Shown in pieces: positions 8,172-15,505 of a stretch of DNA of 17,073 nucleotides (positions are counted from its first letter, which is position 1; each line of letters opens with the position of its first letter). The stretch is from JAIBBG01 sp031417525 (GTDB lineage Bacteria; Bacteroidota; Bacteroidia; Flavobacteriales_D; Sanyastnellaceae). The stretch lies in the NCBI GenBank assembly GCA_031417525.1, contig JANOVT010000257.1, positions 1 through 17,073 of the forward strand, in the 5' to 3' direction. Position numbers and translations under genes: made by a program. Below the pieces are notes generated by a model. The model was not told the origin of the DNA and made no database searches. It worked only from the letters and a program-made list of their open reading frames with translations.

Positions 8172-9521
8172 TTGGCGCAAGAAATTAAAATACCGCATCT
8201 GAGGAGTTTCCAATTGACTCAACGATTTTTTATGGCGATCGGAGTCAATATCTTTTTGTATGCGCTTAGTTTTCCTTTTCAGATTTTTGAATCGTTAGCA
8301 TTCATTTATTTCCTGATACTCATTGCGCTTTTAGTAACCGAGACCGTGCTATTGTATGCAGTCAATGTTCGGCTTTCAGCCAGCAGAAGCACTACCAAAA
8401 TGTTTTCATTAGGTGATGATAACAACGTGAACATCTCCATCAGCAACGAAGGACATCTCAAACTTGACATTTCATTATTCGATGAAATTCCTTATCAATT
8501 TCAATTGCGTGATTTTCGCGTCAAGATAAAATTGTTACCCGGGACAACAGAAAATTTTACGTACACACTCAAACCGCTACAGCGGGGAGAGTATCATTTC
8601 GGGATACTCAACGCCATTACTTCTACGAGTATCGGTATAGTATCGCGAAGAATATTTCTTGCACAACCAGCGATGGTGCCGGTTTATCCGAGCATCATCC
8701 AAATGAAAAAATACGAACTGTTGGCGTTTGCACGCATCAGTACATTCGAAGGAATTAAAAAAGTTCGTCGTCTAGGACATAGCTACGAGTTTGAAAAAAT
8801 CAGACACTATGCTCAAGGCGATGATATGCGGAGCATCAACTGGAAAGCAACCGGAAGACGAAGTCAGTTGATGGTGAATCAATATGAAGATGAAAGATCG
8901 CAACAGGTGTATAGCATCATTGATAAAAGCCGGGCGATGCACATGCCTTTTAATGGGCTCAGTTTGTTGGATTATGCAGTGAACACAAGTTTGGTCATTT
9001 CCAATATCGCATTGCAGAAATATGACAAGACCGGACTCATCACTTTTTCACATCGCATCGGAACGACATTGCCTTCTGACAGAACAGAATTGCAATTGAA
9101 AAAAATTCTCCAGGCGTTGTATCATGAAAAGCCCCAACCCTTTGAAGCGAATTACGATTTACTTTATCGTGCAGTCAAAAATGTGATTCATGCAAGAAGT
9201 CTCGTTTTTATCTACCTGAATTTTGAGAGTGCTTATGCGATGGAGCGTGCCTTGCCTGTTTTAAAAAAAATAAATCATCTTCATTTGTTGGTGGTGATGA
9301 TTTTCGAGAATACAGAACTCACCGATTACAGTCATAAAAAACCTGCATTCGTAAGTGATATCTACGCGCAAACCATTGCACTCAAATTACTCAATGACAA
9401 AAAACAAATCGTTTCTAAACTCCGCAAATATGGCATACAAACGATATTGAGTAAACCGGAAGATCTTTCGATCAATACGGTGAATAAGTATTTGGAGTTG
9501 AAGGCGAAGGGGATGATATAA
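8172..9521 (+). CDS. DUF58-domain protein (vWA-like, MoxR partner)
   Basis: The 449-residue protein has two N-terminal membrane segments (about 22-38 and 41-63). A beta-rich middle region follows, then the DUF58 signature RLGHSYEFEKIRHY (200-213), QGDDMRSINWKATGR (215-229). A vWA-like strand IIDKSRAM (249-256) retains a D-x-S metal-site fragment. The start is taken as TTG 8172, because family members include a region like RSFQLTQRFF before the first helix. The next ATG (codon 21) would remove it. DUF58 proteins occur as partners of MoxR ATPases at the cytoplasmic membrane, and this is the last gene of the operon. Confidence 0.9.
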   Translation: MAQEIKIPHLRSFQLTQRFFMAIGVNIFLYALSFPFQIFESLAFIYFLILIALLVTETVLLYAVNVRLSASRSTTKMFSLGDDNNVNISISNEGHLKLDISLFDEIPYQFQLRDFRVKIKLLPGTTENFTYTLKPLQRGEYHFGILNAITSTSIGIVSRRIFLAQPAMVPVYPSIIQMKKYELLAFARISTFEGIKKVRRLGHSYEFEKIRHYAQGDDMRSINWKATGRRSQLMVNQYEDERSQQVYSIIDKSRAMHMPFNGLSLLDYAVNTSLVISNIALQKYDKTGLITFSHRIGTTLPSDRTELQLKKILQALYHEKPQPFEANYDLLYRAVKNVIHARSLVFIYLNFESAYAMERALPVLKKINHLHLLVVMIFENTELTDYSHKKPAFVSDIYAQTIALKLLNDKKQIVSKLRKYGIQTILSKPEDLSINTVNKYLELKAKGMI

Positions 9522-9544
9522 TCGTTCAAAGTTCAGAGTTTGGA

Positions 9545-9696
9545 GTTTCTAGTTACAGGTTTCAGGTTCTAAGTTCCAAGTTCCTGGTTTCTGGTTGCGC
9601 GAATCGAATTCTTCGAGGACGCAACGGAGTTAGATATATAAAAGTCGCAACTTGCCGCAACTTGAAACCTGTAACCTGAAACCTGTAACTAGAAAC
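9545..9696. repeat. Intergenic inverted-repeat element with GGTTTC/AGGTTC modules
   Basis: Two perfect 24-base arms, 9545-9568 and 9673-9696, are reverse complements separated by 104 bases. Inside, GTTGCG (9594-9599) pairs with CGCAAC (9620-9625) and encloses TCGAA-TTC-TTCGA (9604-9616). Imperfect repeats of GGTTTCTGG and CCAGAAACC flank the arms. The element fills the gap between two convergent transcripts, the DUF58 gene and paaD. Repeats made of these words are, to my knowledge, common between genes in Bacteroidota and often give spurious short reading frames. It has no T-tract, so it is not a standard terminator. Confidence 0.75.
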
Positions 9697-9724
9697 CAGA
9701 AACCAGAAACCTGGAACCTTTCCC

Positions 9725-10225
9725 CTAGATACATTTGAAATAATCAAACGGCTCCAGACAATCGAGACACTTGTACAAAGACTTACAAGCAGTAGAACCG
9801 AATTGAGAAATCATCTGTGTGTTATGTGATCCGCAGCGAGGGCATTTGACTTCTCTGACTTTTCCCATCAAAAGTGCTTTATCCGCACTTCCTTTTTGGG
9901 GAGGTGAAATGCCTTCATGCATTAATTTCTCTCTGGCCTCATCCGTCATCCAGTCTGTCGTCCAGGCGGGAAAAAGGACTGTGCGAATTTCGTAATCTGA
10001 TATTAATTTTTCGTGCAGTACTTCCTTGATATCTTCTTCGATGGTTTTCATCGCGGGACAACCGCTATAGGTGGGAGTAATCGTGACGATGCATTTTCCC
10101 TCAGCCATTTCGACATTTCTCACAATGCCCATCTCCACGACATTTAGGACCGGAATCTCCGGATCAAAAACTTCCGAGAGAATTTGCCAGACCGACTCCG
10201 TATTCCTTTCAGTATCCTTCAACAC
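9725..10225 (-). CDS. paaD: 1,2-phenylacetyl-CoA epoxidase subunit PaaD
   Basis: The 166-residue protein has an N-terminal MIP18/DUF59-like domain with DPEIPVLNVVEMG (21-33) and PTYSGCPAM (51-59). A C-terminal cysteine cluster includes CPRCGS (128-133), STACKSLYKC (144-153) and CLEPFDYFKC (156-165), as in PaaD. PaaD is thought to help mature or insert the metal centre of the PaaABCE complex, which turns phenylacetyl-CoA into its ring-1,2-epoxide. The start is a GTG; no in-frame ATG precedes the conserved domain, although the TTG one codon later is possible. It lies 19 bases after paaC. No paaE follows: the next gene is convergent. Confidence 0.93.
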   Translation of the reverse strand: MLKDTERNTESVWQILSEVFDPEIPVLNVVEMGIVRNVEMAEGKCIVTITPTYSGCPAMKTIEEDIKEVLHEKLISDYEIRTVLFPAWTTDWMTDEAREKLMHEGISPPQKGSADKALLMGKVREVKCPRCGSHNTQMISQFGSTACKSLYKCLDCLEPFDYFKCI

Positions 10226-10244
10226 GTTTTGCTAAAATTTAAAA

Positions 10245-11000
10245 TCACCACTTCGCTCCTGGATAACTCCTCGGCAGGTATTGCATTTCAGCAAGCAGAA
10301 GACCAAGATACTCCGTGTGTTTTCCATGACGACCACCACTTTGTCCCCAGGCATCTGCCGGCACGCTCATAGTTGCTTCGTTCAAAGTTTCTTCGATTCT
10401 ATTCTTCCATTCAGGGCGCAGATTTTCGACATCCACACCGATCCCATTCGAAACAGCCCACTGATCCAATTCATCCATCGCAAAAAACTCAGGCGTAAAT
10501 TCCCAAAGATGATTCACAGCGGTTTGCAATCGTGCATGGCTTTCCTCTGTGCCATCACCCAAACGCAACATCCAGTCGGTGGCATGCTGCACGTGATAAC
10601 GAACTTCCTTGATTGATTTTTCTGCAAAGCCACGAAGAAATTCGTCGGACGATGATTTCAGATTTTCCAGAAAAAGCAAATACCATTGAGCGAAGAAAAA
10701 CTGACGAGCGATTGTGTGCGCATAATCGCCATTAGGCAATTCTACGATCAGCAGATTTTTAAAATCCCAGGCATCGCGCAAAAATGCGAGGTCATCTTCG
10801 CTCTTGCCTTTGCCTTCCAGCTCCGCAGCATACTTCAACAAATTCGTGGCCTGACCGAAATAGTCGAGACTGGTATTCGCAAGTGCGATGTCCTCTTCGA
10901 GCACCGGACCGTGTCCGCACCATTCACTAAGTCGCTGACCATAAATCAATGCATTGTCAGCAATGCGTAACACATAATCAAAAAGATTCTGATTCATCAT
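10245..11000 (-). CDS. paaC: 1,2-phenylacetyl-CoA epoxidase subunit PaaC
   Basis: The 251-residue protein has the ferritin-like helical pattern of PaaC, the structural partner of catalytic PaaA. Characteristic parts are GQRLSEWCGHGP (21-32), EEDIALANTSLDYFGQA (35-51), RQFFFAQWYLLFL (about 99-111), and the C-terminal GRHGKHTEYLGLLLAEMQ (about 224-241), followed by YLPRSYPGAKW. The first of two adjacent ATGs (11000 and 10997) is used. It sits between paaB (25-base gap) and paaD (19-base gap) in a single minus-strand run. Confidence 0.95.
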   Translation of the reverse strand: MMNQNLFDYVLRIADNALIYGQRLSEWCGHGPVLEEDIALANTSLDYFGQATNLLKYAAELEGKGKSEDDLAFLRDAWDFKNLLIVELPNGDYAHTIARQFFFAQWYLLFLENLKSSSDEFLRGFAEKSIKEVRYHVQHATDWMLRLGDGTEESHARLQTAVNHLWEFTPEFFAMDELDQWAVSNGIGVDVENLRPEWKNRIEETLNEATMSVPADAWGQSGGRHGKHTEYLGLLLAEMQYLPRSYPGAKW

Positions 11001-11025
11001 GAATTAATATTCGTTCGGGAAAAAA

Positions 11026-11313
11026 TCACATGTGGCCCACTTCCGGTGGGATTTCGTAAAATGTAGGATGGCGATAGACTTTATCATTTGCCGGATCAAA
11101 CAGAAAATCTTTGTCGTCCGGAGAGGAAGCAACGATGTCCAAACTTTTTACCACCCAAACACTCACACCTTCCATTCTGCGCGTGTACACGTCACGAGCA
11201 TTTTCAATCGCCATTTTCGCATCAGATGCGTGCAGGCTTCCGACGTGCTTATGTGCCAGGCCACTTTTACTTCGAATAAATATTTCCCAGAGCGGCCAAT
11301 CCTTGTTACTCAT
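11026..11313 (-). CDS. paaB: 1,2-phenylacetyl-CoA epoxidase subunit PaaB
   Basis: The 95-residue protein from ATG 11313 begins MSNKDWPLWEIFIRSKSGL, then HKHVGSLHASDAKMA, the standard PaaB N-terminus. A TTG six codons upstream would add residues not usual in the family. PaaB is a small non-catalytic subunit that bridges PaaAC heterodimers. In most clusters paaA lies directly upstream, but here the preceding 121 bases hold no paaA remnant that I can see, and the gene before that is a chitinase. A weak -7-like AAAGTTTG lies upstream on the minus strand without a good -33 element, so the promoter is uncertain. Confidence 0.94.
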   Translation of the reverse strand: MSNKDWPLWEIFIRSKSGLAHKHVGSLHASDAKMAIENARDVYTRRMEGVSVWVVKSLDIVASSPDDKDFLFDPANDKVYRHPTFYEIPPEVGHM

Positions 11314-11434
11314 TTCAATAATTTTTCGCAAGTTAAGAAGAGAACAAACTTTTGCGAATGACTTTGCTCAAGGTGCTTTTTTCCAACCAATTGCTTAATG
11401 AGTTCAATGCAAGGATGCGTCAGCATAAGCAGAA

Positions 11435-13249
11435 TTACTTCTCAAAACAGTGATGGGAGCTTGTACCATCCTCCATCAAGATTTCTATGGTGTAGAATCC
11501 GGTACTCATTGGGTTCGTGTCTAGCTGAAAACGGGTCGAGTTCAAACTTCCACTTTCTATGATTCTTCCGGATAAATCTCTGATCGTGTAGTTCTTCATC
11601 CATTCTTCCGATTGAAGATTCAACAAGGTTGAAACGGGATTAGGAAAAATCAAAACTGCCTTGTTATCCTGTTCATTGATCGCATCCGGAATACAAGGAT
11701 ATTCGAGTATGCAGAAGGTATCATAAATGACATCCGTGATGGTGACCATGCATTCGAATCCAGGAGGAACATCTGTCAATGTGGTGGAAATAGTGTGTGT
11801 TACGGTTTCTCCCGGCAATTGCGCAAAAAAGAAAAACTGTTCACCAATGTTCGCGACGGTATCACCGTTGATAATCACCACCACTGTGGGATAGTTGATT
11901 TGTTCACTGCCATTCACAATCGTGACATCCAGCAGATTGGTTTCTGGATTGAAGCTGATATCAGTGACACACATATGCTCGCAATCCAGCGGCACAGAAG
12001 GCAAACTGCACAAGGCTTCATTCAAAGCGCTGGCAAGCGGAGTTGATTCAATGATTCCGGAGCCGGGAAAAGTTTCGATATAGTCGCCTGTAATTTCCCA
12101 GATGATGGCACCGGCCAGATCATTATTCACGATAAAATGTCCTTTCTCGTTGATAGAAGCTTCATCATCGTAAGAAACGAACGTGTGAAGATCATTCAAA
12201 CCGGTGAGGTATGGAACGTGGGCAACATCATCCCAATGCGACTCAAACAAATTCCATTGTTGTAAGACATTATAATATTGCGGAATTCCAAGATCGGTAG
12301 AAAAAGTAACTGCATCGGCATAGCCGGCAGAAGGAGCGAATAAATCAGGAGTACCTGTTGTCACAGCAGATCGGCCATAGAAGGCAACACCTGCATTGAT
12401 TTTTTGTGAAGGCACGTTGTATTCATCGATCAAACGATGGACGGCAGAAGCCAGATTAAAATCAGGATTGCCATTCGTGGGTGCAAAAAGCGGCGAGTTG
12501 TGATTGGTCTGAGCATCCCATGTTCCAAAAAAATCATAGCTCATCAGATTGACGAAATCAAGATCCTGCAGCACATTGTTCCATTCGATATCCTGCATGC
12601 GTTCAGGGGAAGCGCTGAATGCGCTCGTCAACATGAGTTCACCGCTGGTCGGTTCCAAAGCGTTTAGTGAATCGCGAATTTCATGAATCAGCAGCGTAAA
12701 GTTTTCTGTGTCCGCAGGCGTTCCATTTTGTGCAACATCACCGGGATATTCCCAATCGATGTCGATACCATCGCAATCGTATGTGCGGATAATTTCATTG
12801 CACCAGTGTGCAAAGTTTGTTCGTTTCACGGGATCAGCGGCAATAGCAGGAAACAAGTATGACAGGGTAAAACCGCCAATCGACATCATCACTTTCACAT
12901 TGGCGTTGTGTGCATAGCTGATAAGCGAAGTGTTCGGATTGTGGTATGCCGCATTTCCCAGATCGTATTCGGTGTCATAACCGGCAGGTGCCACACTCCA
13001 GTTGATGGTGCCGAGCAATAAATTTTTATCGCTCCACGGATCAGTGATGGTGATCGAACCATCTTCAAGAGGTTTCAAAAAAGCATAGTTAATGATGCTG
13101 TATTTGCTGTAGTCGATGGTGGCGGGTCGCACCAGATTCGCACGGTCGTACCACTGCCAGACGGGGTAATAGCCGACAACCGTTTTGCAAGGTTGGGCAC
13201 TTGCGTATACAAAAAACAAGGAGAATAGAAGAAGGAAAAGATTTTTCAT
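11435..13249 (-). CDS. Secreted GH18 chitinase with T9SS type A sorting domain
   Basis: This 604-residue enzyme is predicted to hydrolyse chitin outside the cell. A signal peptide (1-18, ending ASA-Q) is followed by a GH18 barrel that begins VVGYYPVWQWYD (24-35). It includes MSIGG (122-126), the catalytic DGIDIDWEYPG (160-170, acid/base E167 with D163 and D165), NLMSYDFFG (234-242) and GAIIWEITGD (380-389). An Ig-like or CARDB-like module (about 425-525) links to a C-terminal T9SS sorting domain with IFPNPVSTLLNLQS and DLSGRI, ending HCFEK. Export by the type IX system is therefore likely. The leader is strongly pyrimidine-rich on the coding strand (complement of 13267-13320). The nearest -7-like element, TACTTTCG (13267-13274), has one mismatch. 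No terminator is visible before paaB. Confidence 0.94.
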   Translation of the reverse strand: MKNLFLLLFSLFFVYASAQPCKTVVGYYPVWQWYDRANLVRPATIDYSKYSIINYAFLKPLEDGSITITDPWSDKNLLLGTINWSVAPAGYDTEYDLGNAAYHNPNTSLISYAHNANVKVMMSIGGFTLSYLFPAIAADPVKRTNFAHWCNEIIRTYDCDGIDIDWEYPGDVAQNGTPADTENFTLLIHEIRDSLNALEPTSGELMLTSAFSASPERMQDIEWNNVLQDLDFVNLMSYDFFGTWDAQTNHNSPLFAPTNGNPDFNLASAVHRLIDEYNVPSQKINAGVAFYGRSAVTTGTPDLFAPSAGYADAVTFSTDLGIPQYYNVLQQWNLFESHWDDVAHVPYLTGLNDLHTFVSYDDEASINEKGHFIVNNDLAGAIIWEITGDYIETFPGSGIIESTPLASALNEALCSLPSVPLDCEHMCVTDISFNPETNLLDVTIVNGSEQINYPTVVVIINGDTVANIGEQFFFFAQLPGETVTHTISTTLTDVPPGFECMVTITDVIYDTFCILEYPCIPDAINEQDNKAVLIFPNPVSTLLNLQSEEWMKNYTIRDLSGRIIESGSLNSTRFQLDTNPMSTGFYTIEILMEDGTSSHHCFEK

Positions 13250-13315
13250 GTGGTGGTTTCTTGAATCGAAAGTAGTGGAAAAAAGGGGAAGAGAGAATGA
13301 GGGAAAGGGGATGGG

Positions 13316-13561
13316 ATGGATTTAGTGATGTCAACTATAGTATTGGTGAGTTTTTTCTTATTGGTTCCAGAAGAGGCCATTTCAAAACGGGAAAAATCTA
13401 ATCGCGGATGCTCAAGGAAGACTGATGGAGCAATTGAGCTTAACTATTTCAATCAATCATTTACATTAAATTTGAATGATTGGAAATCCGGAACGTATAA
13501 TGTGATCCTCATTTCAAAAGACAAGATTGTCGAATTCAAAAAAGTGGATGTTATCAGGTAA
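13316..13561 (+). pseudogene. Orphan T9SS tail, copy 1 (frameshifted remnant)
   Basis: The last ~40 codons (YFNQSFTLNLNDWKSGTYNV and on to DVIR) match the end of the orphan tail at 15257-15505. Upstream, the nucleotide match continues (for example GATGCTCAAGGAAGACTGATGG in both), but three single-base deletions relative to the other copy scramble the middle of the reading frame between about 13380 and 13440. The net loss of three bases restores frame. No N-terminal body, signal peptide or domain precedes the tail, so it is best read as the decayed 3' end of a lost T9SS-exported protein. Its stop codon overlaps the ATG of the next gene by 14 bases. Confidence 0.65.
13467..13474 (+). promoter_or_regulatory. 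Candidate -7 element inside orphan tail, copy 1
   Basis: TAAATTTG matches TAnnTTTG exactly and lies 73 bases before the ATG of the downstream gene. The same octamer occurs at the same place in copy 2. No clear TTTG is found at the -33 position, and the sequence also encodes the conserved residues L-N-L, so it may be coincidence. Confidence 0.3.
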
Positions 13562-15176
13562 AAGAAATAAGAGAATTGGAGCATGGCTATGTCTTGCCAT
13601 GTTCCTTCTTTTCTTCAAGGCTCATTCACAAATAACTTTCAACAAACGCTTATTTGCAGATAACAAAACCGTCTTCGAATCTATATATCCAATTGAGGAG
13701 GGTTATTTAGCTTCAGGGTGGTTGCTCGACACCATAGGTCAAAACCATATCGATTTAGTCATTTATGGATTCGACCTAGAGGGAAATGAACTTTGGACAA
13801 AAAGATATGGTGAAGCTGATCGCGCATTCTGGAGTATCGAAAATTCATCTTCATTACTAGACAATCGGTTTTTACAACAAAGCACAGGTACACGGGATGG
13901 AGTTCCTGTTGTCACCCAATCCTGGTTTAATGAAATGGGTGATACCATTTTTACACGTGATTTCGAAAGTCTCTATTTTAATAATGGATGGGATGGAGAT
14001 TATTTTGTCTCAACCATATTCTCCTGTCTCAACGCTGATAGCACTTCCTATTTGTGTGTTCAAATTTTTCATGAAACAACCTTCAACGACGCCGTACTCT
14101 ATAAACTCGACCCCCAAGGCCACGAACTCTGGCATTATGTCCACGCCACACTTTCAGATCCGGATGTGATTTATGCGGTGGTGCCTCATCGGGGTGGAGT
14201 AATCGCTGGAATCAATCAATTCATCTATGCTGAAGATTCAACCAATGTCCTATTTAAAAAGTTTGCGTCGAACGGCGATACAGTTTGGGAAATCAATTCG
14301 AATGATTTTATAGACGATGCTTTGTCTTGTAATTCCCTGATTATGGATGGTGACTCTCTAGTTGGCTGTGGAAAGGTTTTGCCATACAGCGTCAATGATT
14401 ATTATCCAATTGCATCCGTTTTCAAAATCGACACCTTAGGTACTTTGATTTGGTCAAACACCTATGGTGCCTATACCAATTTTGAATGGCGTGATTTCAC
14501 CAACGTCGTAAAAACCACCGACGGTAACTACGTCTGCGGAGGCACCTGGACAACCGTTCCAGGCAGTGAAGAAATTCCTATCGGACAAGTGAACGACGAC
14601 TACGACCAATTCGCACACATCGTCAAATTCGATCGCGACAATGGTGATATTATCTGGGAGCGCAACTACCGCTGGCTGGAAACATACCGCGACAACCACA
14701 GCCTCAACGACATGAAAGCCACACCCGATGGTGGTGTTATTTTTTGTGGCGAAGCAAATGATACTTACCACATCTACGAGCCACCGTACCAACAAGCGTG
14801 GGTGGTAAAACTTGATGCATGCGGCTGCCTGGTGCCGGGGTGCGACGAGGAGTGTTTCGTGGGCGTTTCGGAATTGCCCGAAGGTCCAGGCAATGATTCA
14901 AAGAATTCAAAAATTCAAGTATTCAAATTTGGGCCGAATCCGGTGAGTGATTTGTTGAACGTATACGTAGGTTCAATTTCTAATGCAGATTTAAAAAATG
15001 CATCGATTGCCATTTATGATTTGCAAGGCAAGTTGATGAAATCCTTTGTGGTGAAATATGCGAACACAACTTATATGATGGATGTGTCGGAGATGGCGAG
15101 TGGAGAGTATGTGATGGGTTTCATGAATGATGGGGTTGTTTTGCAAAGTGAAAAATTGGTGGTTGCGCAACGGTAG
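13548..15176 (+). CDS. Secreted propeller-like repeat protein with T9SS type A sorting domain, copy 1
   Basis: ATG 13548 gives 542 residues, starting with a good signal peptide (KRNKR, then GAWLCLAMFLLFF, cleavage near KAHSQ-ITF at 28). The mature part has several repeats of the type 'G-x-D-x-x-G-N-x-x-W-x-x-x-Y-G', such as GFDLEGNELWTKRYG, KLDPQGHELWHYV, KIDTLGTLIWSNTYG and KFDRDNGDIIWERNY. These suggest a beta-propeller. A Cys-rich end (DACGCLVPGCDEEC) and a polar linker precede the T9SS sorting domain (about 456-542: FKFGPNPVSDLLNVYV, IYDLQGKLM, SGEYVMGF). Function is unknown; cell-surface or extracellular location is inferred. An earlier in-frame TTG (13527) lies inside the tail and is not needed. 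The stop TAG is the start of a palindrome. Confidence 0.88.
   Translation: MLSGKRNKRIGAWLCLAMFLLFFKAHSQITFNKRLFADNKTVFESIYPIEEGYLASGWLLDTIGQNHIDLVIYGFDLEGNELWTKRYGEADRAFWSIENSSSLLDNRFLQQSTGTRDGVPVVTQSWFNEMGDTIFTRDFESLYFNNGWDGDYFVSTIFSCLNADSTSYLCVQIFHETTFNDAVLYKLDPQGHELWHYVHATLSDPDVIYAVVPHRGGVIAGINQFIYAEDSTNVLFKKFASNGDTVWEINSNDFIDDALSCNSLIMDGDSLVGCGKVLPYSVNDYYPIASVFKIDTLGTLIWSNTYGAYTNFEWRDFTNVVKTTDGNYVCGGTWTTVPGSEEIPIGQVNDDYDQFAHIVKFDRDNGDIIWERNYRWLETYRDNHSLNDMKATPDGGVIFCGEANDTYHIYEPPYQQAWVVKLDACGCLVPGCDEECFVGVSELPEGPGNDSKNSKIQVFKFGPNPVSDLLNVYVGSISNADLKNASIAIYDLQGKLMKSFVVKYANTTYMMDVSEMASGEYVMGFMNDGVVLQSEKLVVAQR
13578..13605 (+). promoter_or_regulatory. Stem-loop in signal-peptide codons, copy 1
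   Basis: GGAGCATGGC (13578-13587) pairs with GCCATGTTCC (13596-13605). This gives ten base pairs including one G-U, with an 8-base loop. A T-rich run (TTCTTTTCTTC) follows. It occupies codons 11-20 of the gene and starts 17 bases after the stop of the orphan tail. The same structure occurs in copy 2, with compensating changes at three pairs, so I take it as a possible functional RNA element. It is weaker than its partner. Confidence 0.5.
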
Positions 15177-15197
15177 AGACGCGATTGATCGCGTCTC
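15176..15197. repeat. 22-base perfect palindrome containing the copy 1 stop codon
   Basis: GAGACGCGAT-TG-ATCGCGTCTC is a perfect inverted repeat whose first G is the last base of the TAG stop of the preceding gene. A second palindrome, GTTGCGCAAC (15162-15171), lies just before it. Similar GTAGAGACGCG... palindromes are, to my knowledge, dispersed through Bacteroidota genomes as REP-like elements. No T-tract follows, so it is not a classic terminator, although it could stabilise the 3' end of the message. Confidence 0.7.
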
Positions 15198-15256
15198 AGA
15201 AACGATCTCCCTATAAACAAAATGTCGGTACAAAAGTCATTGTTCTTTATGCATTG

Positions 15257-15505
15257 ATGAAAGTTGTTCATGATCCGGCCATTGATATGGCAAACATTCA
15301 ATTGTTTTTGCCTGAAGCCATTTTCAAACCGGGTAAAATTCTGATCGCTGATGCTCAAGGAAGACTGATGGAGCAATTAAGTGTACAATACTTTAATCAA
15401 CAATTTACCTTAAATTTGGGTGATTGGAGTGTGGGGACATATTCGGTTTCTCTTATTTCGAATGAAAAAATAATTCAAGTGAGCAAGTTGAATGTTATCA
15501 AGTAA
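15257..15505 (+). pseudogene. Orphan T9SS tail, copy 2 (open, but lacking a body)
   Basis: From ATG 15257 an 82-codon frame encodes a near-complete T9SS type A sorting domain: VHDPAIDMANIQLFLPEA, GKILIADAQGRLMEQL, FTLNLGDWSVGTYSVSLIS and ending KLNVIK. It has no signal peptide and no functional domain. Reading upstream leads only to the palindrome after copy 1. A sorting domain without a signal peptide cannot be exported by itself, so this is best seen as the 3' remnant of a deleted gene carried along in the tandem duplication. The last 14 bases overlap the next ATG, as in copy 1. A small expressed peptide is possible but unlikely. Confidence 0.6.
15411..15418 (+). promoter_or_regulatory. Candidate -7 element inside orphan tail, copy 2
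   Basis: TAAATTTG lies 73 bases before ATG 15492, at exactly the same relative place as in copy 1. The -33 region is poor. If real, it would place the stem-loop at 15519-15552 in the transcribed region, about 100 bases after the start site. Confidence 0.3.

Noticed and set aside
9562..9747. 61-codon minus-strand frame with FWFLVSSYRFQVTGFKL
   Set aside because: It is the translation of the GGTTTC/AGGTTC inverted-repeat element, low in complexity, and overlaps the end of paaD.
11314..11434. Open minus-strand frame (about 40 codons) before paaB that could be a paaA remnant
   Set aside because: The translated residues show none of the PaaA C-terminal pattern and the frame lacks a credible start. 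I see no support for a paaA fragment.
14454..14795. 113-codon antisense frame in copy 1, also open at 16398-16739 in copy 2
   Set aside because: It stays open in both copies because the sense proteins are nearly identical there and C-ending codons leave few antisense stops. It has no start signal and its Val-rich content fits a shadow.
15185..15256. Upstream extension of orphan tail copy 2 from the TTG at 15185
   Set aside because: The start lies inside the palindrome and the added residues resemble no known protein, so the remnant is listed from ATG 15257 only.
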